Shown here: positions 57,356 through 64,000 of the stretch, piece after piece
Numbering within the stretch: position 1 is the first letter of the stretch
Layout of the letters: each line of letters starts with the position of its first letter
Source: Phycisphaerales bacterium
Lineage (GTDB): Bacteria; Planctomycetota; Phycisphaerae; Phycisphaerales; SM1A02
DNA length: 64,000 bases
Reading direction: 5' to 3'
NCBI GenBank assembly: GCA_029246705.1
Contig: JAQWMQ010000010.1
Coordinates: 1-64,000, forward strand
Notes under the pieces: generated by a model
Told to the model about the DNA's origin: nothing
What the model saw: only the letters and a program-made list of their open reading frames with translations
The model's database searches: none
Program-made: the position numbers and the translations under genes

Positions 57356-58514
57356 GCCAGCGGCCCAGCACGAGTCGATGAATATCCTTGGTGCCCTCGT
57401 AGGTCGCGACACTTTCCAGGTTGAGCAGGTGTCTCATCACCACGTACTCGTCGAGAATGCCGACGCCACCGAGGACCTCCCGGCAGGTTCGTGCGATGTC
57501 CTGGGCCATCTCCACGTTGGCATACTTGGCCATGGACACCTGTTCCTCGTTGAGGCGGCCGGCATCCTTCAGTTCAGCGAGCCTGAAGCTCATGAGCTGG
57601 GCCTTGGTGAGTCGAGTGAGCATGTCCGCCAACTTGCCCTGGACCATCTGGAAGGAATCCAGCCGACGTCCGAACACCTGGCGTTCCATCGCATAACGAC
57701 GCACCTCGTCCATGCACCCTTCGGCAGCGCCCAGGACGCCCCAGGCGATCCCGTATCGAGCCTGGTCAAGGCAACACAGTGGCGCCCGCAGGCCGATGCT
57801 CGTACCCGGCAGCAGAGCACTCTCGGGCACTCGGACATCAGTCAGCCTGATTCGGCAGGTCCGTGCGATTCGCAAGGAGTACTTGCCATCGATCAAGGAT
57901 GATTCGTAGCCCTTCACGTCGGTCGGGACGAGGAAACCACGAATCGCCTTGGGGTTGCCAGGCTCCTCGACGGTTGCCCAGATGATCGCGCAATGGGCGA
58001 CATCGGCATTGCCGATCCACATCTTCTCACCGTTCAAGACCCATTCATCACCCGATCGACGGGCGATGGTCTCCATGCCACCGGGGTTGGAGCCGAATCC
58101 GGGCTCGGTCAGGCCGAAGCACCCGAGATGCTCACCGGTGGCCATGGTGGGAAGCCATGTCTGCTTCTGATCCTCGGTGCCGTAGAAGGAGATGGCATTC
58201 ATGGCCAGCGCACCCTGCACGGATGCCAGGGTCCGGAGCCCGCTGTCACCGCGCTCGAGTTCACGCATGATGAGCCCGTAGGAACGTGCGCCGATGTTGG
58301 GGCAGCCGTAGCCCTCGATCGAGCACCCGAAAGCGCCCAGGGCCCCGACCTCCGTTGCCAACTCCGTCGGGAAGACCCCCAACTCCCACGATTTGTTCAC
58401 GTGGGGCATGAAGGTGTCAGCAACCCATGCACGCGTACGATCCCGCAGGGCTTTTTCCCCGGGAGTCAGGTCTGCATCAAGGTCGTACAAGTCGTTCGAA
58501 CTGTATTGGGTCAT
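57330..58514 (-). CDS. gcdH: Glutaryl-CoA dehydrogenase-like acyl-CoA dehydrogenase
   Basis: The enzyme oxidises glutaryl-CoA (and decarboxylates it to crotonyl-CoA) with FAD in lysine and tryptophan breakdown. Seen are GCSIEGYGCPNIGARSYGLI, CFGLTEPGFGSNPGGMETIA with the FAD-binding loop, GEKMWIGNADVAHCAIIWA and the C-terminal YEGTKDIHRLVLGRWLTGV; the glutamate in YEGT is the catalytic base. Length (394) fits. The stop region overlaps the convergent hydrolase gene by 26 bases. No other lysine-degradation gene lies near. Confidence 0.88.
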   Translation of the reverse strand: MTQYSSNDLYDLDADLTPGEKALRDRTRAWVADTFMPHVNKSWELGVFPTELATEVGALGAFGCSIEGYGCPNIGARSYGLIMRELERGDSGLRTLASVQGALAMNAISFYGTEDQKQTWLPTMATGEHLGCFGLTEPGFGSNPGGMETIARRSGDEWVLNGEKMWIGNADVAHCAIIWATVEEPGNPKAIRGFLVPTDVKGYESSLIDGKYSLRIARTCRIRLTDVRVPESALLPGTSIGLRAPLCCLDQARYGIAWGVLGAAEGCMDEVRRYAMERQVFGRRLDSFQMVQGKLADMLTRLTKAQLMSFRLAELKDAGRLNEEQVSMAKYANVEMAQDIARTCREVLGGVGILDEYVVMRHLLNLESVATYEGTKDIHRLVLGRWLTGVQAFR

Positions 58515-58585
58515 CTGTTACGGTCATATAGTAGGAAAAATATCAATCTGGAGCAGATGATCTGGCCGAGCCGATCATCACAAAC

Positions 58586-59353
58586 ATGTCCGAGACAGCT
58601 TCCAAACAGCACGAAGCCTACCCGCGAAGGAACCTCAAGGCCCGCTCGATCATCGTGCGGGTGGTCTTGGTGGTCGTCATAATCGGGATACTAGCCATCG
58701 CAGGGCGATGGTTTGGGGGTGAAATCCAACCTTTGGAGGATTGGATCAGATCCATTGGTATCTGGGGCCCGATCGTGTTCTGCCTGATCTTCTTGCTGAT
58801 CACCGGTTTACAACTGCCTGAGTCGATTTTAGCCGTGAGCGCGGGCGTGATTTTCGGGCTCGGTGCGGGCCTGGCGATTCTCATCACGATCAACATCATT
58901 GGAGCGATCCTCTGGTTCTGGATCGCCAGGAAATTCCTTCGGAACTGGGTCCATCGGGTTCTTGGGCGCCATCCGAAACTCGAGGTCATCGAGAAGGCCA
59001 CCGCAAACGAAGGTTTCAAGTTGATGGTGCTGCTCCGTCTGGGGCCATTCAGCTACGGCGCACTGAACTTCATCCTTGGCGCCAGCGATGTCAGGTTCTG
59101 GCCGTATTGCCTTGCGCTGATCGGCGTTTTGCCCGGCAACTTCGCGACGGTCTACTTCGGGTCCATGGCCGACCACGTCGCTAAAAAGGCGGCCCATGCC
59201 GACTACGACGATCCTCATTTCGCCCTGATGGCCATCGGGTTTGCCGTCACCATCCTGGTGGTGAGCGTCATCGGCCACGTCGCCCACAAGGCGCTCAAGA
59301 AGGCGGAGATCGTTTCGGATTCCGATGAGGATCTGTCAGTGGCTCCGGGGTGA
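58586..59353 (+). CDS. TVP38/TMEM64-family (SNARE-associated, VTT domain) membrane protein
   Basis: The 255-residue protein has about five helices. One N-terminal helix is followed by WGPIVFCLIFLLITGLQLPE, AGVIFGLGAGLAILITINII, a re-entrant region LRLGPFSYGALNFILGASDV and YCLALIGVLPGNFATVYFGS. This is the VTT/DedA-like order found in TVP38 proteins, which scramble or handle lipids. The last 59 bases overlap the convergent formylglycine-generating enzyme gene. The N-terminus is basic and cytoplasmic. Substrate unknown. Confidence 0.85.
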   Translation: MSETASKQHEAYPRRNLKARSIIVRVVLVVVIIGILAIAGRWFGGEIQPLEDWIRSIGIWGPIVFCLIFLLITGLQLPESILAVSAGVIFGLGAGLAILITINIIGAILWFWIARKFLRNWVHRVLGRHPKLEVIEKATANEGFKLMVLLRLGPFSYGALNFILGASDVRFWPYCLALIGVLPGNFATVYFGSMADHVAKKAAHADYDDPHFALMAIGFAVTILVVSVIGHVAHKALKKAEIVSDSDEDLSVAPG

Positions 59354-60410
59354 CCGCCTCAGGTGGCGAGGGCACATCCCTGGCGCACCGAAACCCGAGA
59401 TTCGACATGCCGGAATCAACCGCGGTCCCGATGCGTGCACTGGGGCGGTAGCGAAGGCAATAGGTCTCATGACAGAGGAACGACCCGCCCCTGGACACGC
59501 GCTTGGGGACCAGGGGTTCATTGGGATCAAGGGAAGCCGATGGCCCACGCGGGTTGTCCTGCAGTTCCATTTCACGGCCCCGATAGGCATCAGGCCGAAA
59601 CCAGTCGCTGCACCATTCCCAGACGTTGCCGGTCATGTCATGAAGCCCGTAGCCGTTGGGCGGATACGATCCCGCAGGGGCGGTTCTGGCATGCCCGTCG
59701 CGAGCGGTGTTGTCCGTGGGAAAGCGTCCCTGCCAGATGTTGGCCCTGGGCGCACCGGAAACCGCGGACGCCTCGCCCCAGACATACGTGGCACCTTCGA
59801 GGCCGCCTCGAGCTGCACGTTCCCATTCCGCTTCTGTCGGAAGCCGTTTCCCGGCCCAACGTGCATAAGCCGATGCATCCTCCCAGGCGACCATGGTGAC
59901 CGGGTGGTCACCACGACCCTCGATCGAAGTGCCGGGCCCCTCAGGGTGCCTCCAGGAGGCACCAGGTGTCCACCGCCACCACTGGCTGTGGTCACCCAGT
60001 GCGACGGATTCAGGCGGCGAGACGAAGACCAGGGCGCCGGGCTGCAACAGCTCCTCCGGAGGCCGGGGAGTACCCGGGGGCAACTGTTTCGAAAGCTCCT
60101 CCCAGTCGATGGGACGCTCGGCGACCGTCACGTATCCGGTCTCATCGACGAAGGCGGCAAAGGCGTCGTTGGTCACCTCATGGGTGTCCAGGTAGAAGGG
60201 ACGCACGCGTGCTCGATGTGCTGGGCGCTCCTCGGGGAGCGCAAGGGGCGAGGAGCTGCCCATGGTGAATTCGCCACCCGGAATGAGAACCATCCCCTCT
60301 GTTGGCTGGGCCCCTGCTTCTGATTCCTGCCCGCTCGAGAAGGCCATGCTGCTCATGGGCAGGACGAGCAGCAAGCGGAGAAGGCAGGATGTTCCGTTGT
60401 TGGTCGTCAT
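59295..60410 (-). CDS. Formylglycine-generating enzyme (FGE-sulfatase family), exported
   Basis: A signal peptide (about residues 1-26) precedes the FGE fold: MVLIPGGEFTMGSSSPLALP, FYLDTHEVTNDAFAAFVDET, HPVTMVAWEDASAYARWAGK, LPTEAEWERAARGG and NVWEWCSDWF. Near the end RGGSFLCHETYCLRYRPSAR keeps both copper-binding active-site cysteines of true FGE (C-x4-C), whereas many relatives lack them. True FGE turns a cysteine of sulfatases into formylglycine. No sulfatase is in the window. It is the downstream partner of the giant gene on its right, 48 bases apart on the same strand, and its end overlaps the TVP38 gene. Confidence 0.87.
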   Translation of the reverse strand: MTTNNGTSCLLRLLLVLPMSSMAFSSGQESEAGAQPTEGMVLIPGGEFTMGSSSPLALPEERPAHRARVRPFYLDTHEVTNDAFAAFVDETGYVTVAERPIDWEELSKQLPPGTPRPPEELLQPGALVFVSPPESVALGDHSQWWRWTPGASWRHPEGPGTSIEGRGDHPVTMVAWEDASAYARWAGKRLPTEAEWERAARGGLEGATYVWGEASAVSGAPRANIWQGRFPTDNTARDGHARTAPAGSYPPNGYGLHDMTGNVWEWCSDWFRPDAYRGREMELQDNPRGPSASLDPNEPLVPKRVSRGGSFLCHETYCLRYRPSARIGTAVDSGMSNLGFRCARDVPSPPEAVTPEPLTDPHRNPKRSPPS

Positions 60411-60458
60411 CGCGGCATGTCCTTGATCAACTTCGGTGCGGATGAAGCAAGACGATCA

Positions 60459-63400
60459 TCAGGGCGCGGCCGGAGGCGTGTCCCCAGCTCCCCTTGTCCA
60501 TTCAACGGCACCCCTGAGATGTTCGATGAACGATTCTTCGGCGTAGCTTTCATGTGTATGACCTCCACCGGTGTAGAGCGCCCGCCCCGAACCCACTTCA
60601 TGGCACCACGCAATGGGGTGATCACCATCCATGCCACCGCCGGAGTAGGAACTCTCGTCGAGACTGGCCAGAACGCGCACATCGGGCCGAGGGCTCATGC
60701 GATAGACATACCATTCGTCGGTACGCCGCCAGAGGCCGGGCAACATCCGGGTCGCAGGGTGTTCACGATCCTCGACCTTGATCACCGCAGGCTGGATGCT
60801 CGGGTGCGTCTTGAAATAAGCACCGACCAGCTCTCCGTAGAAAGGCCAGTCGTACTCGGTGTCGGCAGCGGAATGCACGCCGATCCAACCACCGCCACCC
60901 TTGACGTAACGCTCGAGTGCCGCCTCCTGGTCGAGATCGAGGATGTCACCGGTCGTGTTCAGGAAGACGACCACCGCACAGCGTGCGAGCTGCTGATCAT
61001 TGATGCGCCTGGCGTCCTCGGTCGAGATCACCTTCAGTCCAAGCTCCCGTCCTATCGCCTCGAAGCGCTTGATACCCACGGGGATGGACGCATGGCGGAA
61101 ACCCGCGGTCTTCGAGAACACCAGCATCTCATTGCGTTCCGGATCGTCCGTCACCCGGCCGGGTATCTCGTTCAGGGTGTACCAGGCGTCGGGTGAGTGG
61201 ATGTCAGCACCCTCGAGACTCTTGAAGGGTGCGTTGAAACGAACCACGCGCCCCGCCTCGAGTCCGTCGAGACGCAGTCGAACCGAACGACCATCAGGGG
61301 ACACCGTCGCTGAACCGACCTGAAGTGACTTGTTGTCGACCTTGGCTCCGCCGTACTCGGGGGTTGGGAGGTATCTCCAGTGGTCCAGTGACCAGAGCTC
61401 GGGGTCACCCGCTGTTTCAGGGTCGACCGGCTCGGTGAAGTGGACGGTGAACCCGTCGGGCTCCGCGTCGATCGAATGAAACTCGAAGACCGTCTCCCCA
61501 GTGGGCACGAGTCGTTGCAGACCCGTTCGGGTGCCCCGCCAGCTCCAGGTGGCCTGCTCTCCGATGCAGCCGACCACCAAGGATCCGTCAGGAGCCCACG
61601 CCAGGCGGTTCACGCCACCCTCGAGCCCCTGGGTGTGCCTGAAGACCGCGCCCTGCAGTTGACCGTCGACGTCCTCCAGGGCGACACGACGAATGCCACC
61701 CATCTTGAGTTCACCCAGGTACATCTGTCCCGCGAACGGACCTTCCTCGATCAAGACCATCGAGGTCGGTGAATTGGCCGCTTCGTTCTGTGGCAACCAC
61801 ACCGCCGGCGGAGCAAGCGGCTGGTCCGAATGCAGGGCGGGAACACCACCATCCGGATACATCGAGCTCCAGGCACGTGGTTCGTTGTAGTGACCGTAGA
61901 AATGCCCCGGTCGAGCATGGTTGATCTTGCTGGCCGGCATCCAGGCGCCCTGGTTCTCGCAGACGAAGACGTTGCCGGAAGGATCCACCATGATTCCGTT
62001 GGGGGTTCGAAACCCACCGGAGACGTATTCGATGGAACCATCTTCCAGGGCGATCTTCATCAGAGCACCGCGGTTGGCCGGGTTCGGTCCGTTGAGCCCG
62101 CGGATGGAACCGCGTTCGAGTTCGACCGGGGATCCGATCGAGGTCGAAAGCGAAGCGTAGAGCGAATCGTCGTGGTGCTTCAGACCGAAGGTGAAGTGGT
62201 GGTAGTTGTCGCTGACCCAGCCTTCGGCGAAGGTCTCGCGTCCCTCGTAGGCTCCATCACCATCCTCGTCGGTGAACCTGGTGATCTCGTCTCGCTGGGC
62301 GAGGTACACGTCACCATCCACCACGCAGAGTCCCAGCGGGTGATAGACCCCGTCGGCGAAGACTTCGTACTCGACCAGCTCGGGGTCGCCTGAATCCCAG
62401 TTGCTGATCGCATGCAGCATTCCATTGGGTTCCTCCAGCCATACCCCGTTGTTCTTCGGTTCGAAGGTACCGATCAACAGGCGTCCGTCGGGCAGGAACG
62501 TCATGCACCCGACCATCGGGTTGTTCTCGGGGGTGTGCAGGGTCTCGAGCGACCAGGACGGATGAACATCCTCGAGGGGCACTCCATCACCCGGCTTGAC
62601 CACGCCTCGGCCATCGTCCATCGGTTTGAATCCGGGTGCGATCACCCGGGTGACATTGGCTTCGGTCCTGAGAGCCGATGCGGGAATGATCTCGAAGTCC
62701 TCGGAGCCGGGTGGACGCCATTCGAGGGTGAGATAGGCTCCCCCGGCATTCTCGAAGAAGAGTACGCGCAGCGGGTGGAGCCCTGCATCCAGATCAAGGG
62801 TGACGGTCTCTTTCTCGACGGGATGGACACCGCGAATCCAGATTCTCCGTTCACCATCGAGCAACAGCATCGATCCGTCATCACTGGCCATTCGGAATTC
62901 ATGTTCACCGGCCTCATCGACCTTGAGATAACCACCGACATCGACCACGAACTGATCCATCAGTCCGCCAAAGTCACCATCATGGCGCCAGTCGATGGTG
63001 GCACGAAGCTCGTCCACGTTGGGCGTGGTGCCGGGGATCGGCTCGACCATGCTGTTCAGCTGGCGACCGACGCTGTAGATCCGCATCGACACGCCGGGCT
63101 CGAGCTCGTCGGCCTGGGGCATGCCCCGTACCGCACCCGGTGCGGTTCGGGTGACGGCGAGTTCGAACGGGGAGGCGGGCATGCCCTCGGTGTTCGCAAG
63201 CTGACTCCAACCCAGATCGCGACCGCGGGGTTCTCCCGCCCAGGCGTAACGAACCAGAGTCGGTGCACCCACCATGCCGGGTGCCGGCACGAGCTGAAGC
63301 CGTTGCTTGTTCAGGATGAATGCAGATGCCGGCTTGAATCGACCGTCGGTTCCGGCGATCTCGAAACCGCCCAGCTTCACTCCATGATCCATGGAATCGA

Positions 63401-64000
63401 GATCCGAACCGAACGTGTCGAAATCAATGACGACACGACCATTGGATCGAGTCGCCGATAGCGGTAGCGGGCCGCTCTTGACACCGACGGGGCGATCGTA
63501 GACCTCAGGCAGGACCAGAATGGCCAACCGACTGCCGACATCGTGCTTGTTGCCGGGATGAATGTCATCGGCCTCACCGAGATCCATCGTGATTGCAAGC
63601 CCGGTTCGAGGATCACCCTGCGCGACGCGTCGCTGGGCATCGCGCACTCGGGCGTAATTCCAGCTTGGAGCATGTCGAAAGTTCGGAAGTTGAACGATGT
63701 AGAAAGGCAGATCCGGTTCATCCAGCGCATCACGCCAGTCGGCGATCATCGTTTCAAGGAGCACCTCGTAGCACTGGGGATCACTCTTCTCGATCGCGTT
63801 GTTCTCACCCTGGTACCAGATCACCCCCGCAAAGGGCACGCCGCGCAGGGCATGGAGCATCCCGTTGTAGAGATAGCTCGGTCGATGCTGGGCAGGCATG
63901 TCCCTGGCCTGGGAGGCCAGCTTGAGACGTGCGGGCCCCGCCAGTGATCGACGGTCGTCCGAGCGCCCCTTCGGATGGAGGTAGAGCGTGTCAGCGTCGC
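60459..64000 (-). CDS. Very large secreted protein: SASA esterase, PA14, beta-propeller and ThuA domains (5' end outside window)
   Basis: The frame is open to the right edge, so at least 1,180 residues are present and the start lies outside. In order from the visible N-terminus: a sialate-O-acetylesterase-type SGNH domain (GVIWYQGENNA, then DLGEADDIHPGNKHD with the catalytic D-x-x-H), a PA14 domain (EFRMASDDGSMLLLDGERRI), a six-bladed glucose-sorbosone-type propeller (FRTPNGIMVDPSGNVFVCEN), and a C-terminal ThuA domain (GGWIGVHSAADTEYDWPFYG; GGGHTHESYAEE). It would deacetylate and bind glycans outside the cell. It is likely co-transcribed with the FGE gene. Confidence 0.85.
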   Translation of the reverse strand, partial: DADTLYLHPKGRSDDRRSLAGPARLKLASQARDMPAQHRPSYLYNGMLHALRGVPFAGVIWYQGENNAIEKSDPQCYEVLLETMIADWRDALDEPDLPFYIVQLPNFRHAPSWNYARVRDAQRRVAQGDPRTGLAITMDLGEADDIHPGNKHDVGSRLAILVLPEVYDRPVGVKSGPLPLSATRSNGRVVIDFDTFGSDLDSMDHGVKLGGFEIAGTDGRFKPASAFILNKQRLQLVPAPGMVGAPTLVRYAWAGEPRGRDLGWSQLANTEGMPASPFELAVTRTAPGAVRGMPQADELEPGVSMRIYSVGRQLNSMVEPIPGTTPNVDELRATIDWRHDGDFGGLMDQFVVDVGGYLKVDEAGEHEFRMASDDGSMLLLDGERRIWIRGVHPVEKETVTLDLDAGLHPLRVLFFENAGGAYLTLEWRPPGSEDFEIIPASALRTEANVTRVIAPGFKPMDDGRGVVKPGDGVPLEDVHPSWSLETLHTPENNPMVGCMTFLPDGRLLIGTFEPKNNGVWLEEPNGMLHAISNWDSGDPELVEYEVFADGVYHPLGLCVVDGDVYLAQRDEITRFTDEDGDGAYEGRETFAEGWVSDNYHHFTFGLKHHDDSLYASLSTSIGSPVELERGSIRGLNGPNPANRGALMKIALEDGSIEYVSGGFRTPNGIMVDPSGNVFVCENQGAWMPASKINHARPGHFYGHYNEPRAWSSMYPDGGVPALHSDQPLAPPAVWLPQNEAANSPTSMVLIEEGPFAGQMYLGELKMGGIRRVALEDVDGQLQGAVFRHTQGLEGGVNRLAWAPDGSLVVGCIGEQATWSWRGTRTGLQRLVPTGETVFEFHSIDAEPDGFTVHFTEPVDPETAGDPELWSLDHWRYLPTPEYGGAKVDNKSLQVGSATVSPDGRSVRLRLDGLEAGRVVRFNAPFKSLEGADIHSPDAWYTLNEIPGRVTDDPERNEMLVFSKTAGFRHASIPVGIKRFEAIGRELGLKVISTEDARRINDQQLARCAVVVFLNTTGDILDLDQEAALERYVKGGGGWIGVHSAADTEYDWPFYGELVGAYFKTHPSIQPAVIKVEDREHPATRMLPGLWRRTDEWYVYRMSPRPDVRVLASLDESSYSGGGMDGDHPIAWCHEVGSGRALYTGGGHTHESYAEESFIEHLRGAVEWTRGAGDTPPAAP

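Noticed and set aside
1-64000. CRISPR arrays, insertion sequences, rRNA or intact tRNA genes
   Set aside because: No regularly spaced repeats, transposase frames with flanking inverted repeats, rRNA sequence or complete cloverleaf could be found by reading both strands.

Overview
The window looks like a chromosomal segment of a high-GC, marine-type planctomycete, most likely class Phycisphaerae. The main clue is a recurring two-repeat, calcium-loop module of the type C-P-x-D-x-N-x-D-G-x-V-D-G-x-D-L-x-x-L-L-x-x-W (dockerin-like). It is attached to eight separate secreted proteins here. Other clues are many FG-GAP/VCBS, beta-helix and YCF48-type extracellular proteins, Tat- and lipobox-type exported enzymes, and planctomycete-style FAD oxidoreductase, ThuA and formylglycine-generating-enzyme families. 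No phage, insertion sequence, CRISPR array, rRNA or intact tRNA was found.

Layout. Positions 1-6.5 kb hold the 3' end of a class-II synthetase-like gene, a decayed tRNA-Gly/Deg-protease scar, acetolactate decarboxylase, a RidA lipoprotein and several membrane proteins of unknown function. From 6.8 to 16.1 kb there are dockerin-bearing secreted proteins (YCF48 propeller, cupredoxin, beta-helix), an imine-reductase-like dehydrogenase, a Tat-exported phosphoesterase with a secreted FAD oxidoreductase in one minus-strand operon, and a TIGR00266/AIM24 protein. From 16.2 to 20.5 kb lie small lipoproteins and a BlaI/M56 regulator-protease pair with palindromic operators; the M56 protein carries SHOCT-like C-terminal repeats instead of a beta-lactam sensor. 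From 21.5 to 26.3 kb is an iron-uptake operon (imelysin/EfeO-like protein, FbpA, FbpB, FbpC) behind a sigma70 promoter overlapped by a Fur-box-like dyad. From 26.8 to 33.8 kb are a metzincin protease, twin crcB fluoride channels, an AlkA-type glycosylase and another dockerin protein. From 33.9 to 42.7 kb are oxidoreductases, an AAA-type kinase, an FG-GAP protein, nadA-nadB and lemA. From 42.9 to 53.2 kb are a lectin-like dockerin protein, a berberine-bridge-type oxidase, a THUMP-type RNA methyltransferase, a GNAT/FemAB protein, tyrA and two paralogous FG-GAP/UnbV dockerin proteins. From 53.3 to 64 kb are a GT87 mannosyltransferase-like protein, an acyltransferase, a beta-lactamase-fold hydrolase, glutaryl-CoA dehydrogenase, a TVP38 protein, a formylglycine-generating enzyme and a very large SASA-PA14-propeller-ThuA protein that runs off the right edge.

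The most informative structural observation is a segmental tandem duplication. The block GNAT/FemAB - tyrA 3' end - FG-GAP/UnbV gene (about 47.0-50.9 kb) recurs at 51.07-53.2 kb. In the second copy the first two genes are reduced to short decayed remnants while the FG-GAP gene stays intact. Functionally the window mixes core metabolism (NAD, tyrosine, iron, fluoride, DNA repair) with a heavy investment in exported, calcium-loop-tagged proteins and a probable carbohydrate-ester/sulfatase-maturation unit at the right edge. Gene starts were chosen from Shine-Dalgarno spacing and signal peptides; functions rest on motifs recognised by eye, without database searches.
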